In this document: in pieces, positions 46,609 through 54,822 of the stretch | Position numbering within the stretch: position 1 is the first letter of the stretch | How the letters are laid out: each line of letters opens with the position of its first letter | Source of the DNA: CAVYOD01 sp963770045 | Lineage (GTDB): Bacteria > Acidobacteriota > Aminicenantia > Aminicenantales > CAVYOD01 | Direction of reading: 5' to 3' | DNA length: 64,000 nt | NCBI GenBank assembly: GCA_963770045.1 | Contig: CAVYOD010000027.1 | Coordinates: 1-64,000 of the forward strand | The notes under the pieces: model-generated | Databases searched by the model: none | The model's input: only the letters and a program-made list of their open reading frames with translations | What the model was told of the DNA's origin: nothing | Translations under genes and position numbers: made by a program

Positions 46609-46745
46609 TAAACCCAAAAAACTATTTCAATTGTTCTTCGCCATCGATTCCGGGGACTCAAAGCTGTGATGTTGTCGTCTCGTCAAAAAACAATGCGGTG
46701 ATAACTGGCTCCTTGCTCCTCGCCGCCCAATGCATCTTGAGGAAA

Positions 46746-46787
46746 CAGACGGAGTACGGGGGACGGAGCACGAGGTACGAGATAGGC
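46746..46787. repeat. NNNACGG heptad array (other arm of an inverted pair)
   Basis: Six units in register: CAGACGG AGTACGG, GGGACGG AGCACGA, GGTACGA GATAGGC. It lies just before the lepB promoter. The whole interval 46489-46848 holds the ychF promoter, both arrays and the lepB promoter, and no gene. Confidence 0.85.
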
Positions 46788-46796
46788 GATTATTGC

Positions 46797-46825
46797 TTGA
46801 AGAATTGATTATTTTCGGCTATGAT
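46797..46825 (+). promoter_or_regulatory. Promoter of lepB
   Basis: TTGAAG (46797-46802), 17 bp, TATGAT (46820-46825), 23 bases before ATG 46849. The predicted leader is about 17 nt and has no Shine-Dalgarno site. Confidence 0.65.
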
Positions 46826-46848
46826 AGCGCTTCAATTTGTTGTAACTC

Positions 46849-47550
46849 ATGAAAAAAGAAAAAAAGCCGCGGGAAAGAGGCGTCTTCCGGGAGTATTTCG
46901 AGCTCATCGCCGAGACGGCCGTTTTTGTTTTTTTTGTCATGACCTTTGTCGTCCAGGCCTTTCAGATCCCGACGGGCTCGATGGAGCCAACGCTGCTGGT
47001 CGGGGATTTCCTGTTGGTCAACAAATTCATCTACTATGATCCCGTCTTCAAGTTCGAGGGAAAGATCCTGCCCAGGAAAGACATCGAGCGCAAGGATATC
47101 GTCGTCTTCAAGTACCCGCAGGACCTGACCAAGGATTTTGTCAAACGGGTGATCGCCCTGCCCGGAGAGAAATTTGAGATCAAAAACAAGCAGGTTTACA
47201 TCAACGATAAGCCGATCGACGAACCCTACAAGGTCCACAGCGACAGCCAGGTCTTTACTAAGAACGAATATTATCACTATGACGACTTGATCCGGGACAA
47301 TTTTGGGCCCGTTGTTGTCCCGGCGGGCCATCTCTTTGTCATGGGCGACAATCGCGACAACAGCATGGACAGCCGCTATTGGAGTTTTTTGCCGCTGAGT
47401 TATATCAAGGGAAAACCCTGGCTCATCTATTTTTCTTATAAAGCGGAGAAGGACGCCTGGCAGAGGACGGGTCTTCAAGACAGGCTGAAAAAGATCGTCA
47501 GCTTCCTGCCCAAAGCCCGCTGGAACCGAATCCTCAAAATCATCAAATAG
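46849..47550 (+). CDS. lepB: Signal peptidase I
   Basis: 233 residues. One N-terminal helix (TAVFVFFVMTFVVQAF), catalytic Ser44 in PTGSMEPTLL, catalytic Lys99 in KRVIALPGE, and the box E motif GDNRDNSMDSRYW. It removes Sec signal peptides on the outer face of the inner membrane. Its 3' end overlaps the convergent otsB gene by eight bases. Confidence 0.95.
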   Translation: MKKEKKPRERGVFREYFELIAETAVFVFFVMTFVVQAFQIPTGSMEPTLLVGDFLLVNKFIYYDPVFKFEGKILPRKDIERKDIVVFKYPQDLTKDFVKRVIALPGEKFEIKNKQVYINDKPIDEPYKVHSDSQVFTKNEYYHYDDLIRDNFGPVVVPAGHLFVMGDNRDNSMDSRYWSFLPLSYIKGKPWLIYFSYKAEKDAWQRTGLQDRLKKIVSFLPKARWNRILKIIK

Positions 47551-48358
47551 TGAGCCGTGAGCCCTCGGCCGCTGTGGTCAGCGGAAGAAGAGTCTTCAGG
47601 AATCTCCAGACCTGACTGACATTTGCGAGCCGATAGCGGGCCTGAGTTTTTTCCCTTCGGCCCACGAAAATAGTAAGTCCGTTCGCCTTCGATTTATTCA
47701 ACGTCCCGAAAGCAGCTTCGTCGGTCTTGTCGTCACCGATGTAAATCTTGAGGGGATTTCTTTTATAATCGAGCCAGCCGATCAGCTCCCGCACCCCCTT
47801 CCCTTTATCCCATTCGACATTCGGCTTTATCTCAAGGACCCTCTTGCCTTCGGCCATTTTCAGCTCTCTGTTTCCTGATCCCACCTCCATCTTGACGATC
47901 TTCTTCAACGCATCCCACAACGCGGGGTCCACAAGCCTGTAATGAATGCTGCCCGTGAGCCCCTTATCTTCTACCAAGACTCCGCTGATATCTTTTGCCC
48001 GGCGCTTGATTCTGATCAGCGCGTCTCGGAGGGCTGGCCTGATCTCTCTCGCCTCGGGATGGACCCAACGTCTTTGTTTGTAAGAAATCTCGAGGCCGTG
48101 GTTGCCGATATAGGCAATCTCCCTGATGGAGACGAGTTTCTTGATTTCAGCGAGAGGACGTCCGGAGACGATGGCCAGAAAACAGCTTTTGCTCAACGTC
48201 CGGAGGAAGTGCCTACGCGAGGGAGGAAGGAGGGCCAGTCCCGGCGACCTCTGAATGGGGACAAGGGTTCCATCATAGTCCAGAAAAAGAAGAACGGGTC
48301 TCCCGGCTTTATCCTGCGGATGATTTCTTTCATAGGTAAATGATGTCTTTTTGCTCAT
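47543..48358 (-). CDS. otsB: Trehalose-6-phosphate phosphatase
   Basis: 271 residues of the HAD superfamily (class IIB): FLDYDGTLVPI (nucleophile Asp), IVSGRPLAEI, YIGNHGLEI, a Lys in the EIKPNVEWDKGKGV motif, and IYIGDDKTDEAAFG. It releases phosphate from trehalose-6-phosphate made by OtsA. Its start overlaps the treT stop (ATGA-like), so it is the last gene of otsA-DUF5752-treT-otsB. Confidence 0.93.
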   Translation of the reverse strand: MSKKTSFTYERNHPQDKAGRPVLLFLDYDGTLVPIQRSPGLALLPPSRRHFLRTLSKSCFLAIVSGRPLAEIKKLVSIREIAYIGNHGLEISYKQRRWVHPEAREIRPALRDALIRIKRRAKDISGVLVEDKGLTGSIHYRLVDPALWDALKKIVKMEVGSGNRELKMAEGKRVLEIKPNVEWDKGKGVRELIGWLDYKRNPLKIYIGDDKTDEAAFGTLNKSKANGLTIFVGRREKTQARYRLANVSQVWRFLKTLLPLTTAAEGSRLTI

Positions 48359-49553
48359 ACAAGGGAAAGAAAGAGGAGAAGGTAATCCCTGATGTGCCTC
48401 GTGATGAGGAAGTTAGTCTTGATGTGCTCTCTTCCATTTGCGCCGAGTCTTTTGGCGTATTCCGGCTCATTGATGAGCTGCTTTATCCAATAGGCTGTTC
48501 CCTCGACAGAATGAGTCAGGATACCGGAATACTTGTGGGCGATTTGAAGTGGAATTCCCCCCACGGCCGAAGCCACGACGGGTTTCCCTTTCCAGAGAGC
48601 TTCCGCAACCGTCAGGCCAAAACCTTCCCGCAATGATTTCTGGAGGACGATGCTCGAAGCCCTCTGAAGGGCGTTGATCTCCAAATCGCTCGCCCGGAGG
48701 GAGGAAGAGAACAAATATGTCGGGATCATCCTTGGCTTCTTTTTTGACCTCCTCCAGAACTCTCAAGTCCTTCGGGGTCGTCGGTGGCACCTCCGCCGGC
48801 CAGGACAAGTTGGCAATCCACGTGTTCTTTGACCATTTTGTAGGCTTTGATCACCCCGATCGGGTCCTTCAAATAATCAAACCTTGAGATCTGGGTGATG
48901 ATCGGCCTTCTTCGATCGACACCGAAACGTTCGCAAACGCTGTCTATCTGATCCTCCGGAAGCTCCTTGTTTTTATCGCTGAGGGGATCTATGGAGGGAG
49001 GAATGAGCACCTGCCTGATACTCAGAGGCCTTGAGAACGCGGGCGCAGAGAAGACGACACAATCATAGTTTTCAATAAAGGTCTTCAAGAAATCCCAGGT
49101 TTCTTTTTTTGGCTGGGTAAAATCTATATGGCATCTCCAGATCCATTTTTTTCCGATTCTCTGCTTTTCCTCCACCAGGACGATGGGCTGGGGATCATGG
49201 ATGAAGACGATATCTGCGTCCAGCCTGAGCTCTTTCGCATTTTGCCGATTGACTTCGATGAAGAAATCGAACTCTTCACGGTCCAAGATGACATCGGCCC
49301 CGTGAAGACTGTTATGAAATTTTTTTGTGATCTGGAAAAACCTCTCGTTTCCCTTGATCACATCCCACCTGGCGTTAACCCCGAGGTCGTGGAGAAGCGG
49401 GAGCATCCTGACCAGGATTTCGGCGACACCTCCGCCGACCGGCGTGGAATTGATGTTCAGAACGGTTTTCCCTTTCATTCGATCGGCCAGGAGAGACAGC
49501 TCTTCGATCGTGGATTCTCCGGCGACGGGGGCATAATCCCTAAGTCCTGACAT
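48355..49553 (-). CDS. treT: TreT-type trehalose synthase, GT4 glycosyltransferase (two frameshifts)
   Basis: About 400 residues. MSGLRDYAPVAGESTIEELS and VLNINSTPVGGGVAEILVRM are typical of TreT/trehalose-phosphorylase-like GT4 enzymes, followed by VFIHDPQPIVLVEEKQ and ITQISRFDYLKDPIGVIKAY. After frame breaks near 48770 and 48720 come ALQRASSIVLQKSLREGFGL (GT-B donor site with E-FG motif) and TVAEALWKGKPVVASAVGG. TreT makes trehalose directly from NDP-glucose and glucose; a phosphorylase role is an alternative. It lies between DUF5752 and otsB. Confidence 0.85.
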
Positions 49554-50188
49554 ATCGACTCACCATGCCGCGAGATTTTTTTCCGCAGTCCTTCGAGAGT
49601 GATGGTGTAGGGATCGAGACGTGAGATTTCCTGGGCCAGCGCCTTCTGCCCAATGGATTCGAGCCAATTTGGGAAATCGTTTTCTCCCCGCTCGAGCCTC
49701 AGCCTGGCCTCGAAGACATGGAAGTAAATGGAGTTGATGCTGACTTTCTGCAGAATTTCGGAAAATTCCCTGAGGTCCCTCGCCTCATAGCCGGTCGGAA
49801 GGACAAACGTCCGGCACGACATGAAGTGGAATTCCTCCCCTTCCTGGGATTCGGCGCAGCGGAGGGTTTGGATCTGATTGAATGATTCCAAGAGTCCGAT
49901 ATATTTTTCTCTCAAACCCTCGATGGTTCGGAATTTGACCGTATCAACACTGGCCAGTTTTTCGCCCAGGATGTCCAGTCCTAGCGAATTCACAACCCAA
50001 AAGGCGAAATCATTCGGAGGCTCGGGCGAGAGAAAGTGATGCTGCTGGAGGAACCGGTGAGTGTGGTAATAGATCGAAGAATCGGGGACCTGCCTCAAGC
50101 CTTCGAGCAGCTCGATGACATTTTTAGCCCGTCTCCCCAGAAGCTCGATGAGGTTGAGCCGGGTGTAGAAGTGAAAGCTTGCTTGCAT
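49475..50188 (-). CDS. DUF5752 family protein of the trehalose cluster
   Basis: About 210-237 residues. It starts FHFYTRLNLIELLGRRAKNV and SIYYHTHRFLQQHHFLSPEP, then SINSIYFHVFEARLRLERGE and NDFPNWLESIGQKALAQEI, which I recognise as the DUF5752 pattern found beside TreT and OtsA genes; function unknown. As read, the frame runs 79 bases into treT. If the 7-A run at 49576-49582 (minus strand) were eight A, the protein would end in NLAAW with a TGA at 49560-49562, just before the treT ATG, which is the likelier real end. Confidence 0.75.
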   Translation of the reverse strand: MQASFHFYTRLNLIELLGRRAKNVIELLEGLRQVPDSSIYYHTHRFLQQHHFLSPEPPNDFAFWVVNSLGLDILGEKLASVDTVKFRTIEGLREKYIGLLESFNQIQTLRCAESQEGEEFHFMSCRTFVLPTGYEARDLREFSEILQKVSINSIYFHVFEARLRLERGENDFPNWLESIGQKALAQEISRLDPYTITLEGLRKKISRHGESICQDLGIMPPSPENPRSKSCLSWPIE

Positions 50189-50192
50189 TATC

Positions 50193-51663
50193 CTAGATCA
50201 GCTTCTTCATTTCATTGATGATTTTTCCCGCCCAGCGATAGACGTTATTTTCCTTCACGATCTCCCTCATTTTTCTCATCCGCTCGGCTTGCTGGTCCGG
50301 CGGCATCTCCAGCGCAACCTTGATCAGGTCAGCGAATTGGTCTGTGGCAATCGGATTGATCAGCAGGGCCTGCTCCAGTTCTCTCGCCGAGCCGGTGAAC
50401 TTGCTGAGGAGCAGGACTCCCTTTTCATCGATTCTTGAAGCCACGAACTCTTTGGCTACGAGATTCATCCCGTCATGAACGGAGCTCACGATGCAAAGGT
50501 CAGCCGCCATGTCATAAGCCAGGACTTCCTCGAGGCTAAGATGAGTCTTATGAAGAATGATGGGCTGCCAATTTTTCGATTTGTACTTTTCGTTGATATC
50601 AACCATGCGATGATAAATATCATCGTTGTATTCTCGGTATTTGGGAATATGGATTCGAGAAAGAGGGCCGAGTTGGAGGAAAACGAATCTGCCGATGTAT
50701 TCAGGATATTTTTCAAAGAACCGGTCGATGGCGTTAAAGCGCTCCAAGATGCCTTTGGTATAATCCATGCGGTCGATGCCCACTCCGAGCCGCCGGTTCT
50801 TGATTCGAAAGTCTGTTTTCAAAGCGGACTTCCGTTTTTCAATCTCAGGGCTTCGGGCCAGGCTTTCTATCATTTCAAAATCGATACTGATGGGGAAAGG
50901 CCGGACCAGAGTCTCCCGGCCGCTTTTAAAGACCGAGAGTCTTTCCCTGTCCAGGCGGACTTCCAAGAACCGGTCGACGGAATCAAGGAAATTCAAACAG
51001 TGATATCGGGTATGGAAGCCGAGGATATCATTGCCGAGAAGACCCCACAACAGGTCCTGCGCCTGGGGGCAGACCTGGAAGGCTTCTGGGTTGGGCCAGG
51101 GGATGTGCCAGAAGTGGGCGACAACGGCATCGGGGCGTTTCTCTTTGATCAGCTTGGGGAGCAAGGCAAAGTGGTAGTCCTGAATGAAAACGAAACCCGT
51201 TTTCATCTCCCATCTCTTCAAGAACGACCTCGGCAAACTTTTCGTTGACCTTTTTGTAAACCTCCCAATCGCTCTCCCGAAACGTCGGGCGGACATAGAC
51301 ATTATGGCAGAGAGGCCAGAGGCCCTCGTTGGAATACCCGTAATAAAACCGTTGCTCTTCCTCCTTCGTCAGCCAGACCCGTCTCAGCGTGTAGCTGGGT
51401 TTGCCGGGCGGAACCTGAACGCGGTCTTTCTCGTCCACGACGTCCCTATCCGCGTCTCCAGAACCATGGGCCACCCAGGTGCCTCCACACGCTTTCATCA
51501 CCGGGTCCAGGGCCACAGTCATGCCGCTGGCCGGTGTGATACACTGGATCCCTCCCTCTGAATAGGAGTGGATATAGGGTTCTCGGTTGGAAACGACGAT
51601 AAACTTGTGCTCTCCGAGCTTATCTTTGACCACTTGCCTTAGATTTTCCTTAGTCCAGGGCAT
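50193..51663 (-). CDS. otsA: Trehalose-6-phosphate synthase (GT20), one frameshift
   Basis: About 490 residues. N-terminus FIVVSNREPYIHSYSEGG and TPASGMTVALDPVMKACGG; after a break near 51200, FVFIQDYHFALLPKLIKEKR, HFWHIPWPNPEAFQVCP, GFHTRYHCLNFLDSVDRF, the donor-site IDRMDYTKGILERF and SSVHDGMNLVAKEFVASR. It makes trehalose-6-phosphate from an NDP-glucose and glucose-6-phosphate. First gene of the cluster; a weak AAGGG precedes the ATG. Confidence 0.92.
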
Positions 51664-51769
51664 GGTTAATTCCCTTCTTAATATTTTAGCTTCATTGCCC
51701 TCATTTTTATAGCGATAATTTTCCGGGCCGCACCCAATCAGAAGCGGACATCCGGCCTTGGCTGAGAGA

Positions 51770-52021
51770 TCAGAGCACGTATAAAACGATGAAGTAGATG
51801 CTCAGGATGACGAAGCCCAGGGGAACTCCCAGTCCGGCCCATTCTCTCATTTTGATCTTGAGCCTGCCCGCAGCTACGATATTGGGGATATTGCCCGGGA
51901 TGAGCATGCCGCCGGCTATTAACAGTCCCATAGTGATGCCTGTGATTTGGGAGAGGGACATCGTAGGGCCTACCTCGATGGCAGTGCGAGTCAGCTTGGC
52001 CTGCAAAATGTTTGATCCCGG
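51770..52021 (-). pseudogene. C-terminal fragment of a DUF1646-type membrane transporter
   Basis: About 83 residues: AIEVGPTMSLSQITGITMGL, GGMLIPGNIPNIVAAGRLKI, then GVPLGFVILSIYFIVLYVL. This matches the end of DUF1646 (NhaD-like ion transporter superfamily) proteins as I know them. The upstream part is missing; the reading frame just runs into the next gene's 3' end. It looks like a truncated remnant. Confidence 0.55.
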
Positions 52022-52061
52022 GATTTCAGGACAACGGAGTGCTCGCCAGGTCCTTTCTGAT

Positions 52062-53705
52062 TCACTTTTTGATCTGCACTCCCTCATACGACGAAATCGG
52101 GAAGACCGGATTTTCGGAGGTGAACTCCTTCGTGAAAAGGGAGCTCATGACGACCCCGTCCATGTCCAGGGCGACGGGAAGCCCAAGGTAATAAAGTAGC
52201 GTCGGCGCAATATCCACCAGTCTCCCTCCCTCGATGTTTCTCCCCCGGTTGATGCCCTTGCCGTAGAAAAAATATACCCCGTCCGGAGCGTCTTCGTGGT
52301 AGGCCGAGACGTCTGGATTTCCCAGGCTCCATTCCACGATTCGTTTCCAAGAAGGGAGAGGCTCGATCCCATGGGGCGAATAGATCACCAGAAGCTCATC
52401 CTCTTTGAGACCCGTCAGGTATTTGCCGATGATCTGATCATAGAACAGGTAGTATTTTTCGAGGACGGAACCATACTTCATGATCTCTGCCTGGCCCATC
52501 GTGCCGAAAAGATCGGGGAAGCTGTACTTGTAGAAATAGGCCTCGACAGTGTTGAGACCGTTGAGGAGGAGATAGAAAAGTTGTCCCGAACTCTGGCTTT
52601 TCTGTTGGGACGCCTCCTCTTCGTATTGCCAATCGTTCTTAAAGGCGCGGCGGACCAGCTCGGCGTGAGCGCCGGTGTCTGAGGAAAGCTCCTTAAAAAA
52701 TTGCGCCAGAGCCTTTTCAGCCTTGGGATCCGGCGAATGAACTTCCCGGCCATAGGGCCAGTCCTTGATAAGACAGCTTGCGCCGTTCTCGGAAAAGATC
52801 GTCCAGATATCTTTGACCGCGGGAGCCGGCCGGGACGGGGTCACCTCGATAAGACCCAGGCGCTTGAGCTGCTTGAACAGAATGTGACGCGGGACGGCCT
52901 GCAGCTTTTCCGGGTTGGCAAAAAGGGTGTAGTCCCAGAGTGAGATCTGTCTGTGCTTGGAGGGAAGCTTACCCGTGCTGAAGGAAGCGCTGAGGATAAA
53001 GGGCTCGTTGGGAGAGAAGCTCTCCAACTTCCCCCAGCTTCCTTCCTCGAACAACCAAGAAAAATTAGGCAGCTTGCCTTCGGAGATGAACGGGATCAGA
53101 AAATCCAGGCTCAGGCCCTCCATTCCCAGGACCACGATTCTTTTATCTATGGTCTTGGCCTCGACCTGGCTCTTCTGGAGTGTCCTCTGAGGCGGGGCAT
53201 ACAGGTCCCGGAGAAAGAAACAGAAAAAAAGGGCGAGACCGAGGAGAAGGAAATAGCAGATGTAGAATAGGCGATTTTTTTTATAACGGTGGAATCCATA
53301 AAAACCGACGAGTCCCAGAACTCCGCTGAAAAGCAGGGCTATCATCTGGGTGCTGATGGCGGAACTCATTTTGTCGTCGAAGAGGGAGAGGAAATAGTCC
53401 TTGTTGTCCTTGAAAATGATCAGGAACAGCAAGATGAGAACGGAGAAACTGACGGTCAGGAAGGAAGGCGATACGAACCGGATGGAGAGGCTTTTTCCGG
53501 AAATAAATTGGACCACAAAAAAGAAGACGAGGCAAACGATCGCGACGAGCAGCCCATAGGTGAGAGAGGTGAAGAGGGCCAGCCGAGCCCAGGAAGAAAT
53601 GCTGAAGGTGAGGTTGATATTCAAGTCGTAAATCAAGAGGGAGAGCAGCACCCCCAGGAAGACGCCGGAGAGGAGGGAGTTCGCCAGGACCCGGAGGAAT
53701 TTCAT
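52062..53705 (-). CDS. Membrane-anchored phosphodiesterase/alkaline-phosphatase-superfamily protein
   Basis: About 547 residues from ATG 53705 (MKFLRVLANSL). Five N-terminal hydrophobic helices (to about 175) anchor a PF01663-like domain: VVLGMEGLSLDFLIPFISEG, PFILSASFSTGKLPSKH (Thr region), LNGLNTVEAYFYKYSF, YSPHGIEPLP and DIAPTLLYYLGLPV. The first motif is GMEGLS, so the usual metal-binding Asp is Glu, and YSPHG replaces the usual SDHG, so metal binding may be altered. It may act on a lipid- or glycan-linked phosphate in the envelope; function unproven. Confidence 0.75.
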   Translation of the reverse strand: MKFLRVLANSLLSGVFLGVLLSLLIYDLNINLTFSISSWARLALFTSLTYGLLVAIVCLVFFFVVQFISGKSLSIRFVSPSFLTVSFSVLILLFLIIFKDNKDYFLSLFDDKMSSAISTQMIALLFSGVLGLVGFYGFHRYKKNRLFYICYFLLLGLALFFCFFLRDLYAPPQRTLQKSQVEAKTIDKRIVVLGMEGLSLDFLIPFISEGKLPNFSWLFEEGSWGKLESFSPNEPFILSASFSTGKLPSKHRQISLWDYTLFANPEKLQAVPRHILFKQLKRLGLIEVTPSRPAPAVKDIWTIFSENGASCLIKDWPYGREVHSPDPKAEKALAQFFKELSSDTGAHAELVRRAFKNDWQYEEEASQQKSQSSGQLFYLLLNGLNTVEAYFYKYSFPDLFGTMGQAEIMKYGSVLEKYYLFYDQIIGKYLTGLKEDELLVIYSPHGIEPLPSWKRIVEWSLGNPDVSAYHEDAPDGVYFFYGKGINRGRNIEGGRLVDIAPTLLYYLGLPVALDMDGVVMSSLFTKEFTSENPVFPISSYEGVQIKK

Positions 53706-53770
53706 AGAAATAATTACTATCATGATTCCGGCGCGCGGTCAAACACTCCCTGGCCGTACCCCGTCAAAAA

Positions 53771-53805
53771 CAGTGAGAAGTGAGCGGTGAGCACTGAGCA
53801 GCAAA
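53771..53805. repeat. CNGTGAG heptad array (forward arm of an inverted pair)
   Basis: CAGTGAG AAGTGAG, CGGTGAG CACTGAG and CAGCAAA in register, complementary in type to the GCTCACG units at 53904-53924. Confidence 0.75.
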
Positions 53806-53896
53806 AAGCCGTCAAGAAACCCGGGAAACAGTCCGCGCAGCCTGAGATATATTTCTTGGCGGCTCTTCCCAACTCCTGAAGTCTTTCTATTAGACA

Positions 53897-53973
53897 GTTC
53901 AGTGCTAACGGCTCACGGCTCAAAGCTTGCTTGACGAGATGACGAGATGACGAAAGAGACGGGACAGACGGAG
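53897..53973. repeat. GCTCACG then GACGAGAT repeat arrays
   Basis: Units GTTCAGT GCTAACG, GCTCACG GCTCAAA are followed at once by GACGAGAT twice and degenerate GACGAAAG/AGACGGG units, ending three bases before the -35 of the next gene. The first part mirrors the array at 53771-53805. The gap 53706-54012 holds these arrays and a promoter, and no gene. Confidence 0.75.
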
Positions 53974-53975
53974 TG

Positions 53976-54004
53976 TTGACCCCTGAGACAGAATCAATTA
54001 AGAT
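53976..54004 (+). promoter_or_regulatory. Promoter of the SAM hydroxide adenosyltransferase-recD2 unit
   Basis: TTGACC (53976-53981), 17 bp, TAAGAT (53999-54004). Eight bases then ATG 54013, so the leader would be 0-2 nt. Confidence 0.7.
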
Positions 54005-54012
54005 TGAGGCAA

Positions 54013-54822
54013 ATGCGACAGCCGACGATCGCCCTGCTGACGGATTTTGGCCTGGCCGATTTCTTTGTCGCCTCCATGAAGGGCACGATCCTCAGCATCA
54101 ATCCCTTCGCCAAAATCGTGGATCTCAGCCATGATGTTCGCTCCTTCGATATCAGAGCGGGGGGCTTCCTGCTATTCGCGTGTTATCGCTTTTTTCCTGC
54201 GGAGACGATCTTTCTGGCCGTCGTCGACCCGGGCGTGGGATCGGCCCGCCGGTTACTCCTGGCTGAAACAGAAAAATATTTTTTTATTGCCCCCGACAAC
54301 GGCATTCTTTCCCAGGCCTTGGAAAACGAATCGATCAAGAATCTCCGGGAACTTAGAAACGAGAAGTTTTTCCTGACAGCCGAGAGAACTCCTTTCGAAG
54401 GCAGAGATAGGATGGCCCCGGCGGCCGCCTGGCTCTCGCGGGGCATTCCCCTCGACGAGTTTGGACCAGAGCTCATTGATTACCAAAAACTGGCATTTCC
54501 CAAGCCCGTCTTTGGCGAGACCGAAGCCGCGGGCGTCGTCGTTTATCAAGATAAGTTCGGCAACTTGGTTACCAACCTTCCGGGGCATCTGGTGGACCTT
54601 TTCCGTGAGGAACACGCGTCGCGACCCGTCGTTTTGGTCGCCGGGAAAAAAGAAATATCCCACTTTCGCAAAACTTATGCCGCGGCTCCGAAAGGAGAAC
54701 TCTTTGCCATCGCCGGGAGCACCGGGAGCCTCGAGATCGCTCTGCGGGAAGGAGACGCCTCAAAAAAGCTCAACCTGAAGCCGGGAGACGAGGTCAGAAT
54801 CATTGTCAAAACGAAGTCTTGA
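54013..54822 (+). CDS. SAM hydroxide adenosyltransferase (SAM-dependent halogenase-like, DUF62)
   Basis: About 269 residues from ATG 54013. TIALLTDFGLADFFVASMKG, IVDLSHDVRSFDIRAGGF, LAVVDPGVGSARRLLLAE, FFIAPDNGIL and FEGRDRMAPAAAWLSRG match the family. These enzymes split S-adenosylmethionine to adenosine and methionine using water; only rare relatives are fluorinases or chlorinases. An in-frame TTG at 54004 overlaps the -10 element and is unlikely as start. It overlaps recD2 by 20 bases. Confidence 0.9.
   Translation: MRQPTIALLTDFGLADFFVASMKGTILSINPFAKIVDLSHDVRSFDIRAGGFLLFACYRFFPAETIFLAVVDPGVGSARRLLLAETEKYFFIAPDNGILSQALENESIKNLRELRNEKFFLTAERTPFEGRDRMAPAAAWLSRGIPLDEFGPELIDYQKLAFPKPVFGETEAAGVVVYQDKFGNLVTNLPGHLVDLFREEHASRPVVLVAGKKEISHFRKTYAAAPKGELFAIAGSTGSLEIALREGDASKKLNLKPGDEVRIIVKTKS

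Noticed and set aside
47550..47563. GTGAGCC GTGAGCC before the otsB stop
   Set aside because: Only two units, partly in a coding overlap; too little to call an array.
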